Of a DNA stretch of 46,261 nucleotides, positions 34,811 through 43,271 are shown piece by piece; the stretch's first letter is position 1, and each line of letters begins with the position of its first letter. The position numbers were made by a program, and so were the translations under genes. The DNA is from JBMNUL01 sp050946255 (GTDB taxonomy: Bacteria; Actinomycetota; Coriobacteriia; Coriobacteriales; CADBOM01). Below the pieces are notes generated by a model. That model saw only the letters and a list, made by a program, of their open reading frames with translations, was not told where the DNA came from and did not search any database. The stretch covers positions 1-46,261 of the forward strand of contig JBMNUL010000004.1 of NCBI GenBank assembly GCA_050946255.1, read 5' to 3'.

Positions 34811-37384
34811 CTACTCACCAGCCTTTCTAACATCGCATAGGGCATCCCAGATGATCTCTGGCGACTTCGCCTCGATGATGAACGATGCCGAACGCGGAAC
34901 TCCGAGCGCCTTCATCGCCATGCTGAAGCCTGCGGTGATCAGCGCCATGTCGTTGCTGATGATGTCTTTCGTGTTCTGCGGCGTCATCAGATGCTGCGGA
35001 GTGCAGGTGTTTGGATAATGGTCTTCCTTGAAGCTGTACCACATGTGAGCGATTCCAGGTGCGATGTCCTCGCGGAGACGGAGCTTGGTGCGGATCGTGC
35101 CGCGCTGGTTCACCACCTCGACCTCGTCGCCGTCCTCCAGACCTCGAGCCGCCGCGTCCACCGGGTTCAGCGCGACGCCAGTCTGGCTGCTCGTGGCCAG
35201 GCTCACCAGCTCTGGAATGTTGGTGAACTGCGACTGCATGAAGTACTTGTGCCTGCCTGGGTAGAACTGCAGTGGGAATTCCTCGCGGGCCTTGTCGTCG
35301 TTGACGATTGCAGGCTCGTAATCGGCAAGCTCCTTTCCGATGGAAACGAAGTTCTCATTGTAGAACTGCACCTTGCCCGAAGGTGTGTCGAAGGTGATGC
35401 CGCGGAAGTTGTCGAAGGTCTCCTCTGGCACGTCCAGATGGAGGAACTTGGCCTTCTCGAGTCGCTTGATCGTCACGGGCTTGGCCTCGCCTACATGCTC
35501 TGGGTCTTCTTCCTCGGTCAAGGGGGCCATGAGATACTGGCCGCTTGTTCCCGGGGTGGTGATCTTGAACTTGCACCACTCCTCGAGGGACATGTTGCCG
35601 AACAACTCTTCTATTCCCGTCTGCTCGGCAAGACCGTTGAGGATTTGCGCTATGTCGCGACTCTCTCCCAAAGGCTCGATTGCCGGTTCGGAAAGCACCA
35701 CGCAGTCGTTTGGGCCTGGCACCAGCTCCCAGCGCTCGTAGATGGTTGTCTCTGGGAGAACGTAGTCGGCGTATTTGCAGGTGTCGGACATGCGGATGTC
35801 GATTGCCACGAACAGGTCTAGGTAGGGGAGGACCCTGTTCTTCCAAAGGTTCTTGTTTGGCCAATTGAGCAGCGGGTTCGCATAGGGGTTGATGAAAGCC
35901 TTGTACTGCTGCTTGCTCGGGTCTTCGAAGCTTTCCATTATTTCGGCCAGGGTGACCTGGTCTCCGCGACCGGTGTTTGTGTCGGGATACCAGAGCGGCG
36001 CGATGTTGAGTTGCGTGGTGGGGTAATAGTCGAGGGGTGACGGCAACAGGGTCGCTCCCTTCTTGCCCATGTAGCCGGTGAGGTACACGAGGAGAAAGAT
36101 TGCCCTAGAAGCCTGATTGGCATTGGCGTATCTGAGGCCGTCGTAGATGAAGAGAGTCGTGTCGTGCGTGGCATACTCGCGGGCAAGGCTCCGGCATGTC
36201 TCCGCCGGGACCCCGGTAATCTGCTCCTGCCACTCTGGGGTGCGAGTGCTCAGATGCTCCTTCAGCTTCACGAACGAGGTGCTGCACTTCACCCCGTTAA
36301 CCTCGACGACGGCATCTAGGTCGGGAGTGCGTCCATGATAGACATCCGTGTTGGGATATCCCATCAACAGGTCTTCCTCGGTCATCTCTACGACGCTGGA
36401 CTGCTTCTTGCTCTGTCCGATGCTGTCGCTTGCAACGGAGGATCCGATGGCACCGACCGACGCCTTGTCAGCGACGTCCTTCTCGGCTGCGCAAAGCTCG
36501 CCGGTATCTGCATCCACATAGACGAAATCGCTGGGAGAGCCACCCTCGAACACCTCGCTGGCGCGCAGGTATCTCCCATTGTCGCCGCGCACCAGGTATG
36601 CAGCCGCAGTCCTCTTCGCAAGGGCTTTGCGATTCTCAAGTCCTTCCTCGATGATCGTGTGGGCCATTCCAAGGGCCAGGGCCCCGTCGGTCCCGGACTT
36701 GATTGGCACCCACTCGTCCACCTTTGCCGAGGTGACATCGTAGAGGTTGCTTATCTGCACCAGCTTGCAGCCGCGCTCGCGGGCGTCCATCAGCATGTGG
36801 GTGGTCTCCCCTGGGCGCGTGAAGCCAATCGGGTTTGATGCCCAGATGAAAATCGTGTCGTTGCAATCGTTGAGCAGGTATTTGTTGTTCGACTTGACAC
36901 CCGCCTGGTCGGACAGCGCTGCGAGGATGGTACTCAGGTCAACCGCCGGCATCTCGAGCCTGGTTGCCCCGAAGCTGTTGATGAACCGCATCGCCAGGTC
37001 GAAGTTCGTGCTGCGGTCGGTCCCGGGGAGGCCGCACCAGAACGTGTTCATGACGACGGCGTGCGGGCCGTACTCGTCTCTGATATCACGCAGCTTTTCG
37101 CCGATTTCGTCGAGAGCCTGGTCCCAGCTGATTTCCTCCCACTTTCCCTCTCCTCGTTCGCCGGCTCTCTTCAGAGGCTTTAGCAGGCGGTCTTCCGCAT
37201 AGGGAATCTTTCCACTGAATATACCCTTGGAGCAGATGCGGCATCCGGGTTTGGGACCCGGCAATGGTGCTCTCTGCGTCCTGACGATTTTCCCGTTCCT
37301 TGAATGCACTTCGAGGATGCAGTGCTCGTGGCACCCATAACCCTGGCAAGGATTGTAGGTAACCCGTTCCCTGTCTTCAGCCAT
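34811..37384 (-). CDS. Molybdopterin oxidoreductase, catalytic subunit (system 2)
   Basis: An 857-residue DMSO-reductase-superfamily enzyme, paralogous to system 1. Fe-S cysteines are C13-x4-C18-x3-C22 and C51 in CSKG, with the same odd first spacing. EEISWDQALDEIGEKL, LEMPAVDLSTIL (Asp149 as likely Mo ligand by position), IFIWASNPIGFTRPG, KYADYVLPETTIYERWE and a C-terminal dinucleotide-binding domain follow. It has an insert of about 45 residues near 290-340, rich in Ser, Asp and Lys, that system 1 lacks. There is no TAT signal. ATG 37384 has GAGAGG upstream. The enzyme should be cytoplasmic and reductive; a catechol or other aromatic substrate is a guess from neighbours and family. Confidence 0.88.
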   Translation of the reverse strand: MAEDRERVTYNPCQGYGCHEHCILEVHSRNGKIVRTQRAPLPGPKPGCRICSKGIFSGKIPYAEDRLLKPLKRAGERGEGKWEEISWDQALDEIGEKLRDIRDEYGPHAVVMNTFWCGLPGTDRSTNFDLAMRFINSFGATRLEMPAVDLSTILAALSDQAGVKSNNKYLLNDCNDTIFIWASNPIGFTRPGETTHMLMDARERGCKLVQISNLYDVTSAKVDEWVPIKSGTDGALALGMAHTIIEEGLENRKALAKRTAAAYLVRGDNGRYLRASEVFEGGSPSDFVYVDADTGELCAAEKDVADKASVGAIGSSVASDSIGQSKKQSSVVEMTEEDLLMGYPNTDVYHGRTPDLDAVVEVNGVKCSTSFVKLKEHLSTRTPEWQEQITGVPAETCRSLAREYATHDTTLFIYDGLRYANANQASRAIFLLVYLTGYMGKKGATLLPSPLDYYPTTQLNIAPLWYPDTNTGRGDQVTLAEIMESFEDPSKQQYKAFINPYANPLLNWPNKNLWKNRVLPYLDLFVAIDIRMSDTCKYADYVLPETTIYERWELVPGPNDCVVLSEPAIEPLGESRDIAQILNGLAEQTGIEELFGNMSLEEWCKFKITTPGTSGQYLMAPLTEEEDPEHVGEAKPVTIKRLEKAKFLHLDVPEETFDNFRGITFDTPSGKVQFYNENFVSIGKELADYEPAIVNDDKAREEFPLQFYPGRHKYFMQSQFTNIPELVSLATSSQTGVALNPVDAAARGLEDGDEVEVVNQRGTIRTKLRLREDIAPGIAHMWYSFKEDHYPNTCTPQHLMTPQNTKDIISNDMALITAGFSMAMKALGVPRSASFIIEAKSPEIIWDALCDVRKAGE

Positions 37385-37511
37385 GTTTCCTCTCTTTCCG
37401 CCATTGGCAAGGCATGGCTCTGTTGAAAAACCAAGACAGAATCTGCAGATTCCCTTGCATTTACTAAGATAAGGACTGGGGAATCGTGTTAAAAATAGAG
37501 ATAGGGAAGAG

Positions 37512-37555
37512 GGCTATCGTCGATTTCGTGAGAGCTATTGCAATTTGCGATAGCT
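37512..37555. promoter_or_regulatory. LysR-type operator in the divergent promoter of system 2
   Basis: AGCTATTGC (37533-37541) and GCGATAGCT (37547-37555) form an inverted repeat with one mismatch and a 5-base centre. The core fits the T-N11-A rule of LysR sites. A further half-site, GCTATCG, lies at 37513, 22 bp (two turns) upstream. It sits in the 324-base gap between the molybdoenzyme and LysR genes, which otherwise holds only the two ribosome-binding sites. Confidence 0.6.
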
Positions 37556-37708
37556 GGAGTCTTCGCGTCGGATTTGTGCAAGGGATATTGAGACGGAATC
37601 TGTAAAACCGTTGCCCTAGGACGCCGAGACTGCTTGTGCTTTGGCGATGCTGAATCCGCGCCATCTCTGACAGCCAGGGGATTGTCACGAACGATGGGGG
37701 AGAGAGCC

Positions 37709-38674
37709 ATGCAGACTGAGTTTCTGAGGGAGTTCGTCGTTTTCTCGAGGTACATGAATTTCAGCCGTGCCGCAGCGTACTTGAACATTGCGCAGCCGAC
37801 TTTGAGCTCCCATATAGCCTCTATGGAGAAGGAGCTGGGCTTCGAGCTGGTTTCCAGGGGAAAGAGATTGAAGCTCACGACCGCGGGCAAGCAGTTCTGC
37901 AGCGATTGCGAGAGCTTGCTAGAGGCCTATAACGAGTCGGTTCTCGCCTGTCGGTCCATGGCCAAGAGGTCCTCGACCGGCCTTGTGTTTGAGCGGCCCA
38001 TTCACATAGGTGGTTACGACATTGATTTCAACAGGTTCATTGCGTTTCTGATGAAACGTGCACCGGAGCTGAATGTGGAGTTGAGGACCACGACCAGCAA
38101 TTCGGCTCGAAATCTTATTGAGAGCAGGGAAATCGACGTGGTCATGCTCATAAACGAGAGGCTTGTCGATTATGAACCCGGGATACGAGAAAAAGTGGAA
38201 ACAGTCTCCCTTCCCATCAAAGGACCTCACGATTTCTATCTTTGGGTCGACAAGAGCAGCCCACTTGCCGAGAGAGACGAGATCGACTTGGGGACAATCA
38301 AAAGCAAGCACTTGATACCGTCGAGCCTTCGCTACAAAGTGCTGGAAGACTTCGCCAGCCTGGCAAACGACATCATCGGAAGCGACAACATCGAGATCTC
38401 GCACTGGCCGGGTTCTCTGAACGACAGTTTCAACCACATCAAACCCGACGAATGCTCCATCGTGCCCGATCAGGACCGTTCTAATCCCATCTTCTCTGCG
38501 AACGAGGACCGTGTTTTCCGGAAGCTGGTGGGGTTGGAGAAGGTTGTGAAGCCCTGCTTGGTTTTCCTGAAGGAGAACACGAACCCGGCCCTTGAAGTGA
38601 TGCTGCAAGCTCTCGACGAATATGCATCCGAAGTTGAAGAGGAGAATAGAGCTGAGGCAATCGAGCACTGGTGA
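37709..38674 (+). CDS. LysR-family transcriptional regulator
   Basis: A 321-residue regulator. The N-terminal winged HTH reads FLREFVVFSRYMNFSRAAAY, then IAQPTLSSHIASMEKELGFE, followed by RLKLTTAGKQF, all typical of LysR. The effector domain starts near residue 95 (PIHIGGYDI) and runs to about 300. I chose ATG 37709 because GGGGGAGAG lies just upstream; the frame extends further but without family similarity. It is divergent from the system 2 molybdoenzyme operon with a LysR-like inverted repeat between them. It is therefore the likely activator of that operon, responding to the substrate or product. Ligand unknown. Confidence 0.92.
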   Translation: MQTEFLREFVVFSRYMNFSRAAAYLNIAQPTLSSHIASMEKELGFELVSRGKRLKLTTAGKQFCSDCESLLEAYNESVLACRSMAKRSSTGLVFERPIHIGGYDIDFNRFIAFLMKRAPELNVELRTTTSNSARNLIESREIDVVMLINERLVDYEPGIREKVETVSLPIKGPHDFYLWVDKSSPLAERDEIDLGTIKSKHLIPSSLRYKVLEDFASLANDIIGSDNIEISHWPGSLNDSFNHIKPDECSIVPDQDRSNPIFSANEDRVFRKLVGLEKVVKPCLVFLKENTNPALEVMLQALDEYASEVEEENRAEAIEHW

Positions 38675-38819
38675 ACCCAATAGCGCCCTTGCAAACTCCT
38701 GGTGCCTTGTTCGCGTGAAAATTTCTCTGAGCTTTCCCGTAGGGGAATCGACTAGAGGAGAAGGCAACGCGAAATATGAGACTCCACCATCCGACAGCAC
38801 TTCGGTCTGCAGGTCCTTG

Positions 38820-39290
38820 CTATCTCACGATATGGTCGACGATCTCGCCGATGATCATGTAGTGTGACTCACCGTAGATCATGTCGTTGGGGTCGTTGTA
38901 CTTTGCGACCACGTCGGCAGGCTCCAGCTCGCGCTTCATCTGGTCGATGTAGATGATCTTGCAGACGTATATCTCGCTGGCCTCTTTGTAGCCAATGCCG
39001 TGCTCGAGGGCTTCTGGGGTAATGCCGGCCTCCTTCGGCTTGTTGATGTCCCGTCCGGATTTGTAGCCGTAGACCTTGTGGATATCAGCGAAATGCTTTG
39101 GGAAGTAGGAGACGGTGAAATAGCCGCTGCCCTTCACAAACTCCCACGTGTAGCGTTCGGGCTTGATGAACGCAAAGTACGCGGGCTTGCTCCAAATCAT
39201 CCCTTCCGCACCGTACATGACCGTGCAGCCATTGAAATGTTCTGGCGTGCCAGCTGTAAAGATTCCGAGTTCTTTTCCAACGTTTGCCAT
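38820..39290 (-). CDS. Flavin reductase-family (FMN-binding split barrel) protein
   Basis: A 156-residue protein of the flavin-reductase-like FMN-binding split-barrel family. Typical elements are FNGCTVMYGAEGMIWSKPAYF early, then FIKPERYTWEFV and GYFTVSYFP in the strand pair that binds flavin, and a C-terminal HYMIIGEIVDHIV strand. It probably binds FMN and transfers electrons to a partner or a small acceptor. ATG 39290 has AAAGGGAC upstream; a longer frame runs into the operator. It lies 72 bases after the MarR gene, and both share the same operator repeat. Regulation by the MarR protein is inferred from that repeat. Confidence 0.8.
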   Translation of the reverse strand: MANVGKELGIFTAGTPEHFNGCTVMYGAEGMIWSKPAYFAFIKPERYTWEFVKGSGYFTVSYFPKHFADIHKVYGYKSGRDINKPKEAGITPEALEHGIGYKEASEIYVCKIIYIDQMKRELEPADVVAKYNDPNDMIYGESHYMIIGEIVDHIVR

Positions 39291-39303
39291 GATTGTCCCT
39301 TTC

Positions 39304-39320
39304 TGTTGTATATACATCAT
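39304..39320 (-). promoter_or_regulatory. MarR-type operator, copy upstream of flavin reductase
   Basis: TGTTGTATATACATCAT, with the perfect palindrome TGTATATACA at its core, is the same 17-base sequence as at 39808. It lies 13 bases before the flavin reductase start codon. Just upstream, TTTGGAGA/TCTCCAAA forms a hairpin (minus strand), perhaps an attenuator after marR. Confidence 0.7.
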
Positions 39321-39362
39321 TTGGAGAAGAGAAAAGCCCTCTCCAAACATTTACCTAAACAT

Positions 39363-39785
39363 TTACAGCGATTGAAGCTTCAACAGGGCATTCTCTAGCG
39401 CCTTGACCGTTTCGGCGCCAATGGCCTCCTCGTATTCGTGCTGAGCTTCCTCCCAAAGTTTCCCGGCTTTCGAGCAGGTTCTTTTTCCGCTTTCGGTCAA
39501 ATAGAGCCTTTTGTCACGGGTGCCCGGCTTCCGCTTGTCCTCAAGGTATCCGCTTGAAAAGAGGCTCTTGAGGCTACGGGCAAGTGTCGAACGCTCGAGC
39601 TCGGCAAGCTCCGCAAGTTCGCTGACGCTGCATCCGGGGTGAAGCCCCACTTGGTGGAGGAGGGAGTACTGGCGCACGGTCACGCCGGACGGGCTGAGCT
39701 TGCGGTCGTAGAACCTGATGACATTCTCGGCGCTTCGACGCATCTTCAAGCAGTGGCAATTCGTATTCGTGATCAACTTGCCCAT
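39363..39785 (-). CDS. MarR-family transcriptional regulator
   Basis: A 140-residue winged-helix regulator. The HTH region runs LSPSGVTVRQYSLLHQVG, CSVSELAELAELERSTLARS, then LKSLFSSGYLEDKRKPGTRD and the wing KRLYLTESGKR, the standard MarR order. Two conserved cysteines (NCHCLKMRR) near the N-terminus could serve redox or metal sensing. ATG 39785 is chosen because the upstream ATG pair overlaps the operator. GGAGG lies 13 bases back, so initiation may be inefficient. It is leftward with the flavin reductase gene. The matching operators before both genes point to autorepression and shared control. Confidence 0.92.
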   Translation of the reverse strand: MGKLITNTNCHCLKMRRSAENVIRFYDRKLSPSGVTVRQYSLLHQVGLHPGCSVSELAELAELERSTLARSLKSLFSSGYLEDKRKPGTRDKRLYLTESGKRTCSKAGKLWEEAQHEYEEAIGAETVKALENALLKLQSL

Positions 39786-39807
39786 GGCTTCTGGCCCACC
39801 TCCATTT

Positions 39808-39850
39808 TGTTGTATATACATCATAATAGCGTTTCTGCTTGGGAAAGCAA
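39808..39850 (-). promoter_or_regulatory. marR promoter with operator
   Basis: On the minus strand TTGCTT (39850-39845) and TATTAT (39828-39823) are separated by 16 bases, a good sigma-70-type promoter. The 17-base operator TGTTGTATATACATCAT (39808-39824) overlaps the expected transcription start, so binding would block initiation. Confidence 0.65.
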
Positions 39851-40000
39851 GTTCGAAATTCGAGGGAAATGCCAACTCAATAAGACAACGTTAGGCAACG
39901 GGACCCTCAAAAGACGGGCGGAAACAAAGAGCAATTGCCATCTTTGGGTAATCGAGATTGCATGAAGGTTGAACGGGAGGTTGTATGACCCCAAATTAAT

Positions 40001-40038
40001 CAAAAGCAGGTCAACCCGAAAATGCGAGCTGACCTGCT
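40001..40038 (-). terminator. Terminator after tRNA-Pro
   Basis: AGCAGGTCA (40005-40013) pairs perfectly with TGACCTGCT (40030-40038). On the minus strand TTTGATTAATTTGG follows. It lies ten bases beyond the 3' end of the tRNA. Confidence 0.82.
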
Positions 40039-40047
40039 GTTTTGCTC

Positions 40048-40124
<77 letters not shown>

Positions 40125-40323
40125 TTTGGATGTCCCTGAGGACAATTGAGAATTGTAAGTCCAACGCGGGAGTTTCACAAGTCGGTTATCTCTCAGGCGG
40201 CGTTTGGCATTACCGAATGGGGCATGTGAGCGGTGCAAAGGGAAAAGTTGCGAAAGTTGAGCATGCAATTGAAGCTATGGCAAGGTGCAGATTGAGCAGT
40301 CGGTCGATGATAGGTTTTGTCTA

Positions 40324-40399
40324 GGTGTCAACGGAACAGATCAGGTGGACGTCGGCAGTCTGCCGAAACCGACAGTTCCGGCTCGGTGTCAACGGAGCC
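40324..40399. repeat. Compound direct and inverted repeat in the gap before the radical SAM gene
   Basis: GGTGTCAACGGA occurs at 40324 and 40385, 61 bp apart. Between them CGGCAG-T-CTGCCG is a perfect inverted repeat, enclosed by CGGAAC...GTTCCG. GGCTC/GAGCC (40380-40399) forms another stem. It could be a REP-like or mobile-element remnant. Only its internal structure is clear; similar copies elsewhere in the genome would decide. Confidence 0.5.
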
Positions 40400-40479
40400 A
40401 ATAGTTGCCAATGCCGCGCCTGTCTCCGAGCTTTCGGGGACACTTCTCAGGTTCCCTCGGTCTTGCGGTAAGTTTTCGT

Positions 40480-40900
40480 CAAAAAATTTTATTAACGGAT
40501 ATGGAGACTTTCTAATTCCCCAACTTCCCAAACATCTTATCTGGCGTGGAGAAGTGCCTAAAAAATCTGAGCAAGGGTGGGAAAGAACAAAATAATATCT
40601 CTATAAATCAACTTTAGATTTTTGGATAAAACAACTATAATTGTTCGATATTAGGTATTACCGGCGCAAATGAGGAAAAGATATTATCCAATAAAATGAC
40701 CTAGAAACCCTTTTTCAAGCCCGTTTACGGTCTCGCTGGCTGAGAATAAGTGGCAATTGAAGATATGGGGAGTAATATTTTGCAAAAGTTGTATGAGGTG
40801 TCGTTTCGTATTTGAAAATTTAGTAGTTGATTATTGATTTTCATGTTATACGTATACGATGCATGGAAGATAGCCGAGTGGGGCGCTGGTTTCGCTCGGG
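40480..40900. other. AT-rich non-coding stretch upstream of the radical SAM gene
   Basis: This part of the 800-base gap between tRNA-Pro and the radical SAM gene is strongly AT-rich against the GC-richer coding DNA. It has no convincing gene. It ends with the palindrome TATACGTATA (40847-40856), about 77 bases before the start codon, which may be an operator or part of a promoter. Confidence 0.5.
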
Positions 40901-40932
40901 CTTAAAGTGTGAGAGCAAAGGAGCGTTTGACC

Positions 40933-42336
40933 ATGGCAGGTATGGTTACCGGAGTTAAGGCATACGCCGTCAAGAAGGTGCTTGGCTACCTTAACGAGAA
41001 CCCTGAGAAGGGCTTTGACAAGATCATGAAGCTCGTTGGCATGATGGATGACACTGACTTCTTCAAGGGCCAGCGCGACGTCATCGAGAACGTGCTCCAC
41101 AATCCAGACAGCAATTGGTACAAGTTGATCATGAGCCTTTGGGATGACGTAGACCCCAACATCCGCGCCGCCCTCTTCGAGAAGTTCATCGTCAACGCCA
41201 CCATTTTCGGTTCCCAGAAGCAGGAGCAGACCAAGGCGCAGTATGGCGTGAACGTTCCCTGGGCAATCCTCATGGACCCCACCACCGCATGCAACCTGCA
41301 CTGCACGGGATGCTGGGCCGCTGAGTATGGAAATCAGCAGAGCCTTTCCTTCGACGATCTCGATAGCATCATCACCCAGGGCAAGGAAATGGGCACCCAC
41401 ATGTACATCTACACCGGTGGCGAGCCCCTGGTGCGCAAGAAGGATCTCATCGCGCTCTGCGAGAAGCATGACGATTGCGAGTTTCTCTCGTTCACCAATG
41501 CAACCCTCATCGACGATGCGTTTGCCAAGGAAATGGTCCGCGTTGGCAACTTCATCCCGGCCATCAGCATCGAGGGCTACAAGGAGACCACCGATGCACG
41601 CCGTGGCGAGGGCACCTATGACAAGATCATGAATGCCATGGAGATCCTCCGCGAGAACAAGTGCCTGTTCGGCGTTTCCTGCTGCTACACCTCTCAGAAC
41701 ACCGAGGTCATCGGCAGCGAGGAGTACTTCGACTTCCTGGTCGACCAGGGCTGCAAGTTCGCATGGTTCTTCACCTACATGCCCGTCGGAGTCGGAGCCC
41801 CAACCGACCTCATCGCCTCTGCCGAGCAGCGCAAGTACATGTATGATGCAGTGCGCAGGTTCCGCCAGACCAAGCCGATCTTCACGATGGACTTCTGGAA
41901 CGACGGCGAGTTCGTCGATGGATGCATTGCCGGTGGACGTTACTACCTGCACATCAATGCCCACGGAGATATCGAGCCTTGCGCATTCATCCACTATTCC
42001 GACACCAACATCCACGAGCACACTCTGCTCGAGGCTTATCAGAGGCCTCTGTTCCAGGCTTACAAGGCCAACCAGCCGTTCAATGAGAACATGCTGCGTC
42101 CTTGTCCTGTTCTCGACAACAAGGATGCTCTGGCGAAGATGGTTCACGAGACAGGCGCCCATTCCACCGACCTCACCGAGGCGGAGGATGTCGACGATCT
42201 GTGCGCCAAGTGCCACGATGCAGCCGATGCCTGGGCACCCGTTGCAGACGAGCTTTGGGCAAACGGCCACTGGATTACCAGCAAGCGCCGCAAGCAGAAT
42301 GCTTCCAAGGTCTACAACGACCCCAACAAGCAGTAG
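40933..42336 (+). CDS. Radical SAM enzyme with C-terminal cysteine-rich (SPASM-like) region
   Basis: A 467-residue radical SAM protein. The cluster motif C120-x3-C124-x2-C127 (ACNLHCTGC) lies after a 110-residue helical N-terminal domain. The SAM-binding GGEP follows at about 152 (MYIYTGGEPLV). The C-terminal part has cysteines in CIAGG...IEPCAF...RPCPVLD...LCAKCHD, consistent with auxiliary Fe-S clusters of the SPASM/Twitch type. ATG 40933 follows AAAGGAG; the GTG at 40909 is weaker. It lies before a CDP-alcohol phosphatidyltransferase gene with a terminator between them. The product is unknown: radical SAM proteins of this general type act on peptides or lipids. Confidence 0.88.
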   Translation: MAGMVTGVKAYAVKKVLGYLNENPEKGFDKIMKLVGMMDDTDFFKGQRDVIENVLHNPDSNWYKLIMSLWDDVDPNIRAALFEKFIVNATIFGSQKQEQTKAQYGVNVPWAILMDPTTACNLHCTGCWAAEYGNQQSLSFDDLDSIITQGKEMGTHMYIYTGGEPLVRKKDLIALCEKHDDCEFLSFTNATLIDDAFAKEMVRVGNFIPAISIEGYKETTDARRGEGTYDKIMNAMEILRENKCLFGVSCCYTSQNTEVIGSEEYFDFLVDQGCKFAWFFTYMPVGVGAPTDLIASAEQRKYMYDAVRRFRQTKPIFTMDFWNDGEFVDGCIAGGRYYLHINAHGDIEPCAFIHYSDTNIHEHTLLEAYQRPLFQAYKANQPFNENMLRPCPVLDNKDALAKMVHETGAHSTDLTEAEDVDDLCAKCHDAADAWAPVADELWANGHWITSKRRKQNASKVYNDPNKQ

Positions 42337-42364
42337 GTTCTCTGCTCCAAGATCAGACATGCAG

Positions 42365-42400
42365 CCCGGGTGCCGGCGAGGTCGGCGCCCGGGTTCTTTT
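42365..42400 (+). terminator. Intrinsic terminator after the radical SAM gene
   Basis: CCCGGGTGCCG (42365-42375) pairs with CGGCGCCCGGG (42383-42393), 11 bp with one wobble pair, followed by TTCTTTT. Confidence 0.88.
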
Positions 42401-42566
42401 CGTTATTGTTGGCGTGGTTTTTGTCCGGTGCCAAACGTAGACTATGGTTTGACGCTTGCATCCTGACCCCCGTTGCGGGTGGCATTCCGGTTAGTGTCAG
42501 GTGTTACTATTGTCAGGTGCATTTATCACCGCATGTAGATGTATTCATTGTCCGGGGGGGTGTGCT

Positions 42567-43268
42567 TTGAACGACATGGAATCTTCCAGCTCTTCTGAAG
42601 AGCTGGCTGGCGCTCGGAAGAAGCGCACTGGTGAAGACAGGATCTTCACTATTCCAAACCTCCTCTCGTTCATCAGGCTTCTGATGATTCCGGTTTTCTT
42701 CTGGCTCTATGTTTTCGCAGGTCAAGAAGTTGCCGGGATGATAGTGTTCGCCGTTGCGGCTTGCACCGATTGGGTAGATGGAACGGTCGCGAGGGCAACT
42801 AACTCCGTGACAAAGTTGGGCAAGACACTCGATCCACTTGTCGACCGCATCCTAATAATCTTCGGCGTCATTGCCGTCGTGGTCGTGGGGAGGATGCCCC
42901 TGTGGATCATGATCTTGGTGTTCGCCCGTGACATCATTCTCGGCACCCTTTCGATTTACATGAAGAGGGTGCACGGCAACGATTTCACGGTTTCATACGT
43001 GGGTAAGTTCGCCACCGCGTTCATGATGGTCGCGTTCTGCATGCTCATGCTCAACTGGCCGATTGTGCCAGGGCTGGGTTGGTTCGAGATCTCATGGCTG
43101 CCCGGATTCGGCGCAGAGCCATACTCTCTCGGGATCTTCCTCGCATACATCGGCGTTGTCCTGCAATGGACCGTCGCAGTTATTTACCTTTACAGGGGAA
43201 TCCGTTACGGCACGACGGCAAAGGACCATGGGATGTCCACCAAGGCCGATGCGGGCTCAGCGGAGTAG
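42567..43268 (+). CDS. pgsA: CDP-alcohol phosphatidyltransferase (PgsA-like)
   Basis: A 233-residue membrane enzyme of the CDP-alcohol phosphatidyltransferase family. PgsA members transfer phosphatidyl from CDP-diacylglycerol to glycerol 3-phosphate, the committed step to phosphatidylglycerol. The family signature D-G-x2-A-R-x8-G-x3-D-x3-D is complete: DGTVARATNSVTKLGKTLDPLVDR region at about residues 68-92. About six membrane helices. The start is TTG 42567, six bases after a G run; ATG 42576 is the alternative. It ends four bases before the VanW gene, so the two are one operon. The direct repeat TGTCAGGTG (42495 and 42511) lies upstream. PgsA versus phosphatidylinositol-type synthase is not fully settled. 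Confidence 0.88.
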   Translation: MNDMESSSSSEELAGARKKRTGEDRIFTIPNLLSFIRLLMIPVFFWLYVFAGQEVAGMIVFAVAACTDWVDGTVARATNSVTKLGKTLDPLVDRILIIFGVIAVVVVGRMPLWIMILVFARDIILGTLSIYMKRVHGNDFTVSYVGKFATAFMMVAFCMLMLNWPIVPGLGWFEISWLPGFGAEPYSLGIFLAYIGVVLQWTVAVIYLYRGIRYGTTAKDHGMSTKADAGSAE

Positions 43269-43271
43269 AAG

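Noticed and set aside
40846..42360. Long leftward open frame of about 504 codons opposite the radical SAM gene
   Set aside because: It is an antisense shadow. The rightward frame has an intact radical SAM motif, good ribosome-binding site and normal codon use, while the reverse translation has no recognisable domain.
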